This document shows positions 17,794 through 27,033 of a stretch of 64,000 nt of DNA, piece after piece. The stretch is from Lachnospiraceae bacterium (GTDB taxonomy: Bacteria > Bacillota > Clostridia > Lachnospirales > Lachnospiraceae): positions 178,759 through 242,758 of the forward strand of contig CAJTAL010000003.1 in NCBI GenBank assembly GCA_910574285.1. Reading direction: 5' to 3'. The notes under the pieces are model-generated. The model was not told the origin of the DNA and did no database searches. It worked only from the letters and a program-made list of their open reading frames with translations. The first letter of the stretch is position 1. Each line of letters starts with the position of its first letter. Made by a program: the position numbers and the translations under genes.

Positions 17794-18774
17794 ATGGCGT
17801 TAAAGCAAAGAAGTATCAGGAGTATGATATCTATGATATTGTCTGCGGCGGTACTGGGTATGGCGATGCCTGTAGGCGTGCAGGGAGCGGAGACAAAAGA
17901 AACTGCTGAAGAAGCTGTCGTGGAAGATGAGAAGAACTTAGAAGAAGAGAAGGACTCTGCGGCAGGGAAAGATACTGATAAGGAGGCCGAAAAGCAGGCG
18001 GACGAGGAAGAAAAAGAAGATTCTGCCAAATCAGACGAGGTAAATACAGATGCGGAGGACGATGCGGCAGTAACGGTTCCTGTACCAATTTATAATTATG
18101 ATATTGCCAATGTGGTGCTGCCTACGTCTTATTCGGTAGCGCTTAACCCATATGAATTACCGGTCAAGACTAAGAACGGCACGGTGTCCTCGGCGCAGGT
18201 GGTGTCTCAGAATTATGGTATTGTAAATAAGAGTACGAGGGATAAGGTTGTGACGGCAACATTTACCATAGAGGATGAGAACGCGGGGAAGATTGTATTC
18301 GTGGAATCCAAAGAAGAAGCCTTAAATGCGGATAAAGATACCTATGCCGTATATCTGTCGGTGGTACCTGCGGACGATACAGGGGTTAAAGTGGATGGTG
18401 AGGATGCGGATGAAGATACATCGTCTGAAGCGTTGTCGGATGTTGCGATGAACAAGGCGGAAGACCATGCGGTGGCATTATCAGAAGGGGAGAGTCAGAT
18501 CTCATTTTTGCTTTCCAGGGCGGTTTATGAGTTCGGGGACAGCGCAGAGATCATATTAGATTCCAAAGAAGATGCGGATCAGATGCCAAAGCTGGCGGGT
18601 CTGGCGGAAAACAGCGGGGGAGTTACTGCGTTTACTTTCGATGGAGTGATGAATCCGAAAGCAGACTGGGCAAAGATTACAAAAGGCGTAAGGATTTCCG
18701 TCATGTATGACTATGGTAATGCCACGGGCGACGAGAAAATTGTTGACGGAACCAGCGCTATGATTGTAAAATAG
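17794..18774 (+). CDS. secreted acidic surface protein, paralogue A
   Basis: GGAGGA lies just before the ATG. The 326-residue protein has a basic N-terminus and hydrophobic core ending near VQGAET, a typical signal peptide. A very acidic, low-complexity stretch (about residues 35-90) follows, then a beta-rich domain beginning VPIYNYDIANVVLPTSY. This domain closely matches the one in 19535-20668, including ALNP, NYGI(V/I)NKS, VVPAD and FTFDG.MN. No sortase motif or anchor is visible. I do not know a function; a secreted or wall-associated structural protein is likely given the surface-glycan neighbours. Confidence 0.75.
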   Translation: MALKQRSIRSMISMILSAAVLGMAMPVGVQGAETKETAEEAVVEDEKNLEEEKDSAAGKDTDKEAEKQADEEEKEDSAKSDEVNTDAEDDAAVTVPVPIYNYDIANVVLPTSYSVALNPYELPVKTKNGTVSSAQVVSQNYGIVNKSTRDKVVTATFTIEDENAGKIVFVESKEEALNADKDTYAVYLSVVPADDTGVKVDGEDADEDTSSEALSDVAMNKAEDHAVALSEGESQISFLLSRAVYEFGDSAEIILDSKEDADQMPKLAGLAENSGGVTAFTFDGVMNPKADWAKITKGVRISVMYDYGNATGDEKIVDGTSAMIVK

Positions 18775-18860
18775 GCATGATGGTGTGGAAAGCAGATTTA
18801 TTTTTTGAAACGTACTAAAGAAATCTCGTGATATGTCGATTACTATTACACAAGTATATA

Positions 18861-18884
18861 TATTATATTATATTATATTATATA
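18861..18884 (+). repeat. pentanucleotide microsatellite TATTA x4
   Basis: Four perfect copies of TATTA followed by TATA lie about 45-70 bases before the start at 18931, where a promoter would be expected. Slippage by one unit would shift any -35/-10 spacing by five bases. Confidence 0.7.
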
Positions 18885-18930
18885 AAAATGATATGAATTA
18901 TAATATTCATATAAAGAAAGGAATTGTAAT

Positions 18931-19512
18931 ATGTCCAGTCAAGAAGAAAAGTCTAATCAGGAAGAAAAATCCAATCAGGAAGGGGTGTCCGGCCAGAAAG
19001 GGATGACCAGTAGTGAAGAAGAGGCTAAAAAAGTAAGACGAAAGAAGAGGCTGATAATTATAGCTTTTATCGTGTTGCTAGCGGCGCTGATCATCTGCAT
19101 CCTGCTCTTGCTGCGCAAGCCGGAGGACGAAGGGCGGAATATCGTAGACAGGGACAATGTAGACACTGTCATGGAAGACATGACTGATAAGGTCGAGGAA
19201 GGTATGTTTGAATGTATGATGACTACCGAGTGGACTTTTGAAAATGGAGATTCCGAGTCTCCGAACGCCTATGTTGCGAATGTCGAGAATAACCGGTATA
19301 CGATATATTTTGACGTATACGAGAAAGAGACGAATGAACTGCTGTACTCATCTCCGCTTCTCCCGGTTGGGACAGAGATCCGCAACATCAAGCTGGATAA
19401 GAAACTAGCCGCAGGTGAATATAAGGCTGTGGTTATGTATTCCCTGGTGGATGATGACGAACAGGAAGTAAGTTCTGCAGGCTTCAATATTACGATTTCT
19501 GTCAACAATTAA
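18931..19512 (+). CDS. single-pass membrane protein of unknown function
   Basis: GAAAGGAA precedes the ATG. The 193-residue protein begins with a repetitive hydrophilic stretch (SNQEEK repeated), then KKVRRKKR and one transmembrane helix near residues 45-66. An extracytoplasmic domain of about 120 residues follows, rich in beta-type pattern (NRYTIYFDVYEKETNELLYSS, GEYKAVVMYSLVDDD). The charge pattern puts the N-terminus inside. It lies between two paralogous secreted proteins with gaps of about 156 and 22 bases, so it may be their membrane anchor or assembly factor. No family recognised. Confidence 0.75.
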   Translation: MSSQEEKSNQEEKSNQEGVSGQKGMTSSEEEAKKVRRKKRLIIIAFIVLLAALIICILLLLRKPEDEGRNIVDRDNVDTVMEDMTDKVEEGMFECMMTTEWTFENGDSESPNAYVANVENNRYTIYFDVYEKETNELLYSSPLLPVGTEIRNIKLDKKLAAGEYKAVVMYSLVDDDEQEVSSAGFNITISVNN

Positions 19513-19534
19513 AAAAATAATAGGAGGAGAAGAC

Positions 19535-20668
19535 ATGAAACTAAAAAACATGAAAAAAGTGCTCGCAGCAGTATTGAGCACGACGATGGTTATGGGTATG
19601 TCCATAACGACGCTGGCTAATGGTGAGATAACATCAACAGGGCCGACAACAGGAGGAAGTATATCGGCGCCGATCTATAGCTATGATACTACTAATGTAG
19701 TGGTACCTACATCTTATGGCGTGGCGCTCAATCCGGATGGGCTGAATGTTACGGTAAGCGCAACACCTTCAGAAGCTACGACATCTACAGTCGCATCTAA
19801 GAACTATGGTATCATCAATAAGAGCAGCAAAGATAAGCTTGTAAAGGTTGGTCTTAGCGTAACATCTACTGAGGCAAGAGAATCCGTTACTTTCGTAGAT
19901 ACAGCAGCAGAGGCGACAGGCGCTGCAAAAGGAGAGTATAAGATATACTTAGAAGTAGTGCCGGCAGACGCTACAGGTGTTCAGGTTTATGATGCTGCTG
20001 GTAGCGCAGGAGCGCCTTCTACATCTACTCAGCCATCTACGTTGGCACATGTTAAGATGACAAAAGCAACTTCTACAGTGCCTATGAAATTAGGTGAGAA
20101 CGAAGTGGCATTTAAGCTTGGAAAAGCAGATTATTCTTTAAAAGATGGTGCTTCTCTTGATCTGGAGGGTACTAACACTAATAATGATGTGGCAAGTCTA
20201 TATGAGGTAACGACGCTGGATACTACTGCAGGTGTTACTGGATTTACTTTTGACGGTGCTATGAACAGCAATGCAGATTGGACGAAGGTAACTGGAAAGG
20301 TTGAGATTACACCAACTTATACTATTGAGACGACAGATGATACGGTTACTGTATTGGATGGAACGGGTGCGATGGCTCAAATGGGTCCACAAGTTAGTGT
20401 ATCATCAAGTGGATACATAACTATGACAGGTTTTACAGCGGCTGAAAACTATGTGTCTGCAACTCTTACGAATGAGAATGGTACATATGATATAAATGCC
20501 GCAGAGGTTGATTGGGATACAAGTAGATTTGATGAAAATACGGGCGGTTCTATTACTGGACAGCTTGGTACAGATTGGATGGATTCGTTACGTGGAAAAT
20601 CTGGAACACTGGTTGTTACATTAAGTACAGGTGAAACAATTACAGTTGAACTTTCTATTTCGGCATAA
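19535..20668 (+). CDS. secreted surface protein, paralogue B
   Basis: AGGAGGAGA precedes the ATG. The 377-residue protein has a signal peptide ending near TTLANG. A mature domain homologous to paralogue A (17794-18774) starts APIYSYDTTNVVVPTSY and lacks the acidic spacer. About 90 C-terminal residues (from VSVSSSGYITM) have no counterpart in A and look like another beta domain. The composition is Thr/Ala/Ser/Val-rich with no cysteine, as in exported structural proteins. Function unknown; possibly an abundant surface layer or fibre subunit. Confidence 0.8.
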   Translation: MKLKNMKKVLAAVLSTTMVMGMSITTLANGEITSTGPTTGGSISAPIYSYDTTNVVVPTSYGVALNPDGLNVTVSATPSEATTSTVASKNYGIINKSSKDKLVKVGLSVTSTEARESVTFVDTAAEATGAAKGEYKIYLEVVPADATGVQVYDAAGSAGAPSTSTQPSTLAHVKMTKATSTVPMKLGENEVAFKLGKADYSLKDGASLDLEGTNTNNDVASLYEVTTLDTTAGVTGFTFDGAMNSNADWTKVTGKVEITPTYTIETTDDTVTVLDGTGAMAQMGPQVSVSSSGYITMTGFTAAENYVSATLTNENGTYDINAAEVDWDTSRFDENTGGSITGQLGTDWMDSLRGKSGTLVVTLSTGETITVELSISA

Positions 20669-20743
20669 ATAAGAAATGCAATATAGAGTATTTAAGTTTA
20701 AAAATATGCCTTTGGAAATAATGTGATGAAATAGTGGATTTTG

Positions 20744-20783
20744 GTAGAGTAAACATATTTTGAGAGAAATGTGTTTACTCTAC
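20744..20783 (+). terminator. hairpin terminator after secreted-protein genes
   Basis: A 12-base perfect stem GTAGAGTAAACA / TGTTTACTCTAC encloses a 16-base loop, about 75 bases after the stop at 20668. The following sequence (TATTTAC) is only weakly U-rich, so efficiency is uncertain. Confidence 0.5.
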
Positions 20784-20860
20784 TATTTACATCAGTTCAA
20801 TATTATGAATTTGAAGGAAATATAACAAAAAATAGTTAAGCGTACAAGGAAGAAAGATTG

Positions 20861-22072
20861 GTGAGATATAAAAATATGTCAAAAAGTTTTCTTTGGACAA
20901 ATACAAATTTTATTGTAGAAGGACAAGATGTTTGGCTGGTTCCATCTTTTTATAATTGTTTATGTAAGTACAATTTGAAGTTAAAATATATGGAGAAAGT
21001 CAAAGAAATCCCGCAGATGTCAACTGCAATACAGCCTTTTTATAATATGGTGAGTATACAAGATGATATTATTATGATACCGGCAAGAGAAGATAAAATT
21101 GTAATTTATAATAGGAAAAAAGATTTTTTTTATACAAAAAAACTAAAAAATTGTATATCTGGAAGTGAAAAGTTTCAGGCATATGCAGTTTGGTGTGATT
21201 GGATATATATGTTTCCGATATATTATCCATATATTGTGAAATTTAATATAAAAACTTATGCGATTGAATATATTACAGACGATACAATTACAGAATTAGT
21301 TGCAATTAATAAGCCGTTATTTATGCTACAAAATGCACAGGTTAAAAATACGGTTTATTTAACAATTTATAACAGTAATAAAATATATAGATTTGATATG
21401 GATTTAGATCAAGGGGAGTGTATTGAAGTAGGAGATAAAAAAAAGGAATATGTATCTGTCTGTGCATTAGATAAATGGAATTTGGCATTATTAGATAAAA
21501 AAGGGGATATTGTAATACTAAATAGTAAAAAAGACGGATTAAGCGTTATAGAATCTTATCTAAACTGTGATGATACTATAATGAATTGTTTTATAAAAGT
21601 TGAAAACAGTCTTTATATTTTTCCTGAATCGGTAAAGGGAGAAATTAAAAAGTTTGATATAGATTTGTGTCTAATGGAGAAAGCCGAATTTAGTGATTTG
21701 TTATGTAAGAAGGACTATGAAATAGAATGGTGGGAGTATAATGCATTTTCTTATCCGGTTTATTCAGGAAGTAATATATATGTGATGAGTATTCAAGAAG
21801 AATGTTTATATGAAATTATATTGGAAAAGAGTGAAGTAAAGTCATATGTTTTAAGTGTGGATAAATGGGAAGATGCATTTTTAAGTAATTTATTTAAATT
21901 ATTCGGGAGGAACGTTTGTTTATTTTATGAGGGGAAATATGAATATTTGAAAATAGATACAATGATAAAAAATGTAAAAAATTATCAAGATAATGTGGAA
22001 ATGGAAAGTCAAAATGTAGGATATAGTATTTATAAGGATATGAAATTGAATCAGGTTATTGACGACAGATGA
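20861..22072 (+). CDS. putative beta-propeller protein
   Basis: AAGGAAG lies about ten bases before the GTG at 20861; a TTG at 20858 and an ATG at 20876 are alternatives. The 403-residue protein consists of repeated strand-rich units of about 45 residues with aromatic and Asp turns (for example IVEGQDVWLVPSFYNCLCKYN, KIVIYNRKKDFF, GDIVILNSKKDG). This is typical of WD/kelch-like propellers. It has no signal peptide. It is the first gene of the long AT-rich glycan run and 17 bases ahead of the ketoisomerase. Role unknown, possibly protein-protein scaffolding. Confidence 0.5.
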   Translation: MRYKNMSKSFLWTNTNFIVEGQDVWLVPSFYNCLCKYNLKLKYMEKVKEIPQMSTAIQPFYNMVSIQDDIIMIPAREDKIVIYNRKKDFFYTKKLKNCISGSEKFQAYAVWCDWIYMFPIYYPYIVKFNIKTYAIEYITDDTITELVAINKPLFMLQNAQVKNTVYLTIYNSNKIYRFDMDLDQGECIEVGDKKKEYVSVCALDKWNLALLDKKGDIVILNSKKDGLSVIESYLNCDDTIMNCFIKVENSLYIFPESVKGEIKKFDIDLCLMEKAEFSDLLCKKDYEIEWWEYNAFSYPVYSGSNIYVMSIQEECLYEIILEKSEVKSYVLSVDKWEDAFLSNLFKLFGRNVCLFYEGKYEYLKIDTMIKNVKNYQDNVEMESQNVGYSIYKDMKLNQVIDDR

Positions 22073-22089
22073 GTAGGAGGAAAATATAG

Positions 22090-22527
22090 GTGTCCAAACA
22101 TATAGGAGTACAAATGTTGGAATTTGAACAAAAAGGAGATGAAAGGGGACATTTAGTAATTGTAGAAAGTAGGAAAGATATACCATTTGACATAAAACGC
22201 ATTTTTTATATTTATGGATCAGCAAGTGATACTGTTAGAGGACAGCATGCAAATAAGAAATCAGAATTTTTGTTAATAAACGTAGCGGGGACCAGTAAGG
22301 TGAAAGTACGCGATGGGAAAGGGAATGAGGCTGTATTTTGTCTTAATCGACCGCATACAGGGATTTATCTTCCTAGATTAGTTTGGAAGGAGATGTATGA
22401 TTTTAGCAGTGATTCTGTTCTTCTATGCGCTTCTTCCGAGTATTATGATCCAAATGAATATATTAGAGAGTATGATGAATTTGTAAATATTATAAGAAAT
22501 CTAGAAGAGTATGTTAATAGGGGATAA
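22090..22527 (+). CDS. fdtA: FdtA/QdtA-like sugar 3,4-ketoisomerase (cupin)
   Basis: The 145-residue single-domain cupin starts at a GTG preceded by AGGAGGAAAA. It has the family signature RGQHANKKSEF and a late YDPNEYIREYDEF. Relatives convert dTDP-4-keto-6-deoxyglucose to a 3-keto isomer, which an aminotransferase then aminates; the next gene is exactly such an enzyme. Characterised members read RGHHAHK with two catalytic histidines. Here the second is Asn, so chemistry or substrate may differ. RmlA/RmlB, which would supply the precursor, are not in the window. Confidence 0.75.
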   Translation: MSKHIGVQMLEFEQKGDERGHLVIVESRKDIPFDIKRIFYIYGSASDTVRGQHANKKSEFLLINVAGTSKVKVRDGKGNEAVFCLNRPHTGIYLPRLVWKEMYDFSSDSVLLCASSEYYDPNEYIREYDEFVNIIRNLEEYVNRG

Positions 22528-22564
22528 GGTGAATGTAAGAAAATAAAGCGGGAGAATAAATAAA

Positions 22565-23659
22565 ATGGAAATTATGTCTAATAGGCTAGATCGGGGGTTT
22601 TATAAATTTCAACAGGAATTTGAAGAAAAAGCATTAAAAATATTAAGATCTGGATGGTATGTACTAGGTAAAGAACTATCTTCATTTGAAGAAGAATTTG
22701 CAGATTATGTAGGTACAAAATATTGTATAGGTGTAGCTAGTGGATTGGATGCTTTATGGATTGCATTAAAAATTTTGGGAATTGGAAAAGGTGATGAGGT
22801 CATTGTGCAGAGTAATACCTATATTGCCAGTGTAATGGGAATTACGATAAACGGAGCATCACCTGTTTTTGTGGAACCAGATAAATACTTTAATATAGAT
22901 GCGGATCAAATTGAGGAAAAAATTACCGATAGAACAAAAGCGATTTTAGTAGTTCATTTGTATGGACAAGCTGCCAACATGGAAAAAATAATAAAAATTG
23001 CAACAAAGTATAATCTAAAAGTAGTGGAAGATTGTGCTCAATCACATGGTGCATGTTATATGGGAAAGATGACGGGAGCATTTGGAAACGTGGGATGTTT
23101 TTCCTTTTATCCATCTAAAAATCTTGGGGCATTTGGAGATGGGGGAGCTATTACGACTAACGATTCAAAACTTGCAGAAGAAATAAGAGTTTTCAGAAAC
23201 TATGGAAGTGAAAAGAGATATTACAATCGAGTGATTGGAGCTAATTCTAGATTAGACGAGTTGCAGGCGGGACTTCTAAGAGTTCGACTTTCCCATTTGA
23301 ATGAAATAAATAAGGAAAGAGAGAAAATATGTATACGTTATTTGAGAGAAATAAAAAATGAAAGAATATGTTTACCGCAAATATGCGAAAATGCGACGCA
23401 TGTGTGGCATCAATTTGTTATCAGAGTAAAGAAAAGAGAGGAGATTATCACATATTTAAAAAAGAATAAAATAAATACAAATGTACATTATCCAATACCT
23501 TCGTATCTTTCAGAAGCATATCAATGTTTAAATATAAAAGAGGGGAGTTTTCCTCTATGTGAAGAATACGCGAAAACAGTTTTGTCATTACCACTTTATA
23601 ATGGAATGACAGATGAAGAACAAACATATGTAATTGATAAGATAAATCAATTTGAATAA
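22565..23659 (+). CDS. DegT/DnrJ/EryC1 sugar aminotransferase (FdtB/QdtB-like)
   Basis: The 364-residue protein has the PLP-lysine context [16 protein letters not shown] and the [10 protein letters not shown] segment of fold-I sugar aminotransferases. Next to the ketoisomerase it most likely aminates C3 of a dTDP-3-keto-6-deoxyhexose to give a 3-amino sugar. GGGAGAATAAATAAA precedes the ATG. Length is normal for the family. Confidence 0.85.
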   Translation: MEIMSNRLDRGFYKFQQEFEEKALKILRSGWYVLGKELSSFEEEFADYVGTKYCIGVASGLDALWIALKILGIGKGDEVIVQSNTYIASVMGITINGASPVFVEPDKYFNIDADQIEEKITDRTKAILVVHLYGQAANMEKIIKIATKYNLKVVEDCAQSHGACYMGKMTGAFGNVGCFSFYPSKNLGAFGDGGAITTNDSKLAEEIRVFRNYGSEKRYYNRVIGANSRLDELQAGLLRVRLSHLNEINKEREKICIRYLREIKNERICLPQICENATHVWHQFVIRVKKREEIITYLKKNKINTNVHYPIPSYLSEAYQCLNIKEGSFPLCEEYAKTVLSLPLYNGMTDEEQTYVIDKINQFE

Positions 23660-23693
23660 TTAAGATAATGAGTATATTTAAGAGGTAAATATT

Positions 23694-24758
23694 ATGAAAA
23701 AAATATTGATTTCAGGTGCAGGTGGTGCACCAACTGAAAATGTAGTCCGTTCATGGAAGGAGTCCGGAAAGGAAGAGTATGTGGTAGGTATTGGGAGTGA
23801 GCCATTTGATATGGTTCTCTCATCTGTAGATATCAAATATCAAGTGCCATATTCTACAGAATTAAACTATAAAGGAAGATTATTAGAAATATTGGATAAA
23901 GAAAGACCAGATTTTGCTCATTTTCAAAATGATATTGAAATAAGAACTATTTCTAGAATGAGAGAAGAATTATTAAATAGAAATATTAAATTATTTATGC
24001 CTTCTAAAGAGACTATAGAAATTTGCGTGGATAAAAGTCGTTCTGCAGAAATCTGGCTGGCAGAAAACATCCGTATACCTAAGACAATGGTGATTTTTGA
24101 TGAAAAGGATTTAAAAAAGGCTTTTGAAAAATTAGGAGATGATAAAGGAAATATATGGATTCGCGCGACAGTGGGAGGTGGAGGAAAAGGAGCGCTGCCC
24201 ACAAATAATTATGAATTTGCGAAACTTTGGATAGATCGTTTTGATGGTTGGGGAAATTTTACAGCGGCAGAATGCTTGACGCCTCAAACAGTTACATGGT
24301 TGTCAATCTGGTATGAGGGAGAAATTGTTGTAGCGCAGACAAGAAAAAGGAATTCTTGGAATTTTGGAAACAGAACATTATCTGGTGTTACGGGAATTAC
24401 CAGAGTAGGAGAAACTTGTTCTGATGAGTTGATTGACAGAATAGCAATAGATTCCATAAAAGCGATTGATAAAAGACCTCATGGAATATTTGGCGTTGAT
24501 ATGACCTATGATAAGAAGGGGGTTCCCAATCCCACAGAAATTAATATATCTCGATTTTTTACTACAGTTTATTTTTTTACAAAGGCAGGGTTAAATCTAC
24601 CAGAGATTTTTAAAAATATTGCATTATATGGGGAATTTCCTCATTTGAAAAAGAAAATCAATCCGTTGCCTAATGGTCTTATATGGATTCGTGGAATGGA
24701 TCGAGAACCTGTATTAACGACAGAAGAAAAAATAGAACAGGAGTTAAACCTGATGTAG
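23694..24758 (+). CDS. ATP-grasp, carbamoyl-phosphate-synthase-like protein
   Basis: The 354-residue protein begins with a Rossmann-like preATP-grasp fold (ISGAGGAPTENVVRSW). The ATP-grasp part follows with WIRATVGGGGKGALPTN as the flexible loop and GIFGVDMTYDKKGVPNPTEIN with the metal ligands. Similar proteins occur in capsule loci next to HAD and epimerase genes, as here. It probably attaches an amino acid or other acid to a sugar or lipid-linked intermediate. Substrate is unknown. The following epimerase starts 13 bases downstream. Confidence 0.8.
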   Translation: MKKILISGAGGAPTENVVRSWKESGKEEYVVGIGSEPFDMVLSSVDIKYQVPYSTELNYKGRLLEILDKERPDFAHFQNDIEIRTISRMREELLNRNIKLFMPSKETIEICVDKSRSAEIWLAENIRIPKTMVIFDEKDLKKAFEKLGDDKGNIWIRATVGGGGKGALPTNNYEFAKLWIDRFDGWGNFTAAECLTPQTVTWLSIWYEGEIVVAQTRKRNSWNFGNRTLSGVTGITRVGETCSDELIDRIAIDSIKAIDKRPHGIFGVDMTYDKKGVPNPTEINISRFFTTVYFFTKAGLNLPEIFKNIALYGEFPHLKKKINPLPNGLIWIRGMDREPVLTTEEKIEQELNLM

Positions 24759-24771
24759 AAAAGAGGTAAGT

Positions 24772-25659
24772 ATGGTTAACATATTAGTTACCGGAGCGAC
24801 AGGTTTTGTAGGAAGTCATTTAGTTCGGCGATTAGCTGAAAACAAAGAATATAACCTAATCCTACTGACAAGTAAAAAAATAAATGGATACACATGTGTT
24901 TTACACAAAAACTATACATTTACTAAAAAGGATTTTGAAGAGATTGGATTTACAGAAATAGACTATTTGATTCATTTGGGGGCGTTTACTCCTAAAAACG
25001 GTGTTGCTGCTGATGATGCTGTTAATTGTAATTTAAACATTAATAATACACAATATTTGCTTGAACATATGCCTGTACCAAAGAAAAAAATCATATATAT
25101 TAGCACTATTGATGTATATGGATATCGGAAAGAGATTATAGATGAAAATACAGAGACCAGTCCTCAAACATTATATGCATTGTCAAAATTGTACTGCGAA
25201 AAACTGATAAAAAGATATTCTTATGAAAAAAATATTGCCACTTTAATATTGCGGTTGGGACATATATACGGAATTGGCGAGGAGAGATATGAAAAATTTA
25301 TTCCTTCTGCAATTCGACAAGCGAAGGCAAAAAAAACAATTGATATTTTTTCTGATGGAGGGGAGCTTAGGGCCTTTTTACATATAAGGGATTGCTGTAA
25401 TTTTATTTTTAAAGCGATAGAATTGAAAGATAATCTGGAAATTCTTAATATATCCTCCGAATATATATTATCAATCAAAAATGTTGCGAAATTATTAATT
25501 TCTATATCTGGAGAAAATGTAGATCTTAATATTCAGAATAAAGTGATAAATCCTGTTAATTATGTGTTTGATAATAGAAAAAGGATTCAATATCTTGGGG
25601 TGGAAGAGATTGACATTATAGAAGGATTGAAAGAAGAATATATGAGTTTTTGGGGATGA
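24772..25659 (+). CDS. NAD-dependent epimerase/dehydratase (extended SDR)
   Basis: The 295-residue protein has the GATGFVGSHL cofactor motif and the catalytic YALSKLYCEK (YxxxK), with IRDCCNFI near the C-terminus. This is a typical extended short-chain dehydrogenase acting on nucleotide sugars. It is slightly short for the family. RBS AGAGG lies ahead of the ATG. Product sugar cannot be deduced. Confidence 0.85.
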   Translation: MVNILVTGATGFVGSHLVRRLAENKEYNLILLTSKKINGYTCVLHKNYTFTKKDFEEIGFTEIDYLIHLGAFTPKNGVAADDAVNCNLNINNTQYLLEHMPVPKKKIIYISTIDVYGYRKEIIDENTETSPQTLYALSKLYCEKLIKRYSYEKNIATLILRLGHIYGIGEERYEKFIPSAIRQAKAKKTIDIFSDGGELRAFLHIRDCCNFIFKAIELKDNLEILNISSEYILSIKNVAKLLISISGENVDLNIQNKVINPVNYVFDNRKRIQYLGVEEIDIIEGLKEEYMSFWG

Positions 25660-25669
25660 AATAAAAGAA

Positions 25670-26287
25670 ATGAATTTGTCAACTTTTGATATTATTTTTT
25701 GTGATTTGGATGGAACATTATTAGAAGATAAAAAACGACATTATGAATGTTATAAAGATATTATAATTCAGTATGGCGGAAATCCAATTAGTAAGGATGA
25801 GTATTGGAATGGGAAGAGACACAAAATCAGATGTGATGATTTGTTGAAGAAGTCCGAGTTTAAAGAATCAATGGAATTATATCGAAGAGAATGGATACAG
25901 AGAATTGAACAAGAAAAATATTTATCTTTTCAAATATTAAAACCACGTATTAGTAAAGTGATAAATTTTTTCAAAAAGAATGTAAAGCAGGTTAATCTCA
26001 TTACAATGAGAAAAAATAAAAAAAATTTAATTGACCAATTAACTAAGTTTGGTATTATAGAGTCTTTTGATTCTATTTATATAGGGACTGCTGAATCTGA
26101 TAATAAAAAAAGTGATTTGATTGATGGATATTATGGAAAAAAAACGTTGACAATTGGGGATTCAGAAGATGATATGGAACTTGCAATGAAAATAGGAAGT
26201 TCGTTTTTGGCAGTTACTAATGGAATTAGAATACAAGAATATTTAAATGCTGATTACTATTGTAAAGAGTTAGAAGATCTTTTATAA
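25670..26287 (+). CDS. HAD-superfamily hydrolase
   Basis: The 205-residue protein has motif I FCDLDGTLL, motif II region NLITMRKN and the C-terminal TIGDSEDDMELA motif with two acids, all intact. HAD phosphatases of this size remove phosphate from sugar phosphates. It starts 11 bases after the epimerase. It probably works with the ATP-grasp and epimerase neighbours in one biosynthetic branch. Confidence 0.85.
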   Translation: MNLSTFDIIFCDLDGTLLEDKKRHYECYKDIIIQYGGNPISKDEYWNGKRHKIRCDDLLKKSEFKESMELYRREWIQRIEQEKYLSFQILKPRISKVINFFKKNVKQVNLITMRKNKKNLIDQLTKFGIIESFDSIYIGTAESDNKKSDLIDGYYGKKTLTIGDSEDDMELAMKIGSSFLAVTNGIRIQEYLNADYYCKELEDLL

Positions 26288-26308
26288 AGATATTTAGGGA
26301 GTAGGATT

Positions 26309-27004
26309 ATGCAGATAGATTTGAATCAGATTGCTATTAATTCAACATTTGCGAAAGGAGTCGGGAAGATTGCGACTCAATATTGTGGAAAATTATTTAA
26401 ACAACATATGTTGAAAGGGAATGTTTTGGAATTGGGGCCGGCAGAAGGCGTGATGACTGATATTTTATATGAAAAGTGGAAGGATTATACGATTGTAGAT
26501 GGAGCTGAATATTTTGTGAAGAATATTCGGGAGCGCTATGCCGATATAAAATCGTACTGCTGTCTGTTTGAAGAGTTTAAACCACCAGAAAAATATGACA
26601 ATATTATTTTGGGACATGTATTAGAACACGTGGATAATCCAAAGTATATTCTTAAGTTATGCAGAAAATGGATGAAACCAGGAGGCAGATTATTGAGTGC
26701 GGTTCCTAATAGTGAAAGTATACACAGACAGGCAGCGGTAAAAATGGGTATATTAGAGCAGACTGCTTCTTTCTCAGAAAAAGATGTGAAACATGGACAT
26801 CAAAGAATATATAATTATAATTCTTTTGTGCAGGAGTTTATTAATGAAAAATATAAAATTATTTCGTGCGGTGGCTATTGGTTAAAACCATTGTCTGATT
26901 CGCTGATTGAGAAAGACTGGAATATAGATCAGATAAATGCTTTTTTAGAACTAGGTGAAAGTTACCCGGAAATTGCAGGAGAGGTTTATGTAATAGCAGA
27001 ATAA
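26309..27004 (+). CDS. class I SAM-dependent methyltransferase
   Basis: The 231-residue protein carries VLELGPAEGVMTD (SAM loop) near residue 40, then ILGHVLEHVDNP and WMKPGGRLL, the Methyltransf_11/23 pattern. AGGGAGTAGG precedes the ATG. Likely methylates a sugar or glycan intermediate. Confidence 0.85.
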   Translation: MQIDLNQIAINSTFAKGVGKIATQYCGKLFKQHMLKGNVLELGPAEGVMTDILYEKWKDYTIVDGAEYFVKNIRERYADIKSYCCLFEEFKPPEKYDNIILGHVLEHVDNPKYILKLCRKWMKPGGRLLSAVPNSESIHRQAAVKMGILEQTASFSEKDVKHGHQRIYNYNSFVQEFINEKYKIISCGGYWLKPLSDSLIEKDWNIDQINAFLELGESYPEIAGEVYVIAE

Positions 27005-27033
27005 TTATAATAGTTTTAAAGGGTTAAAATAGT

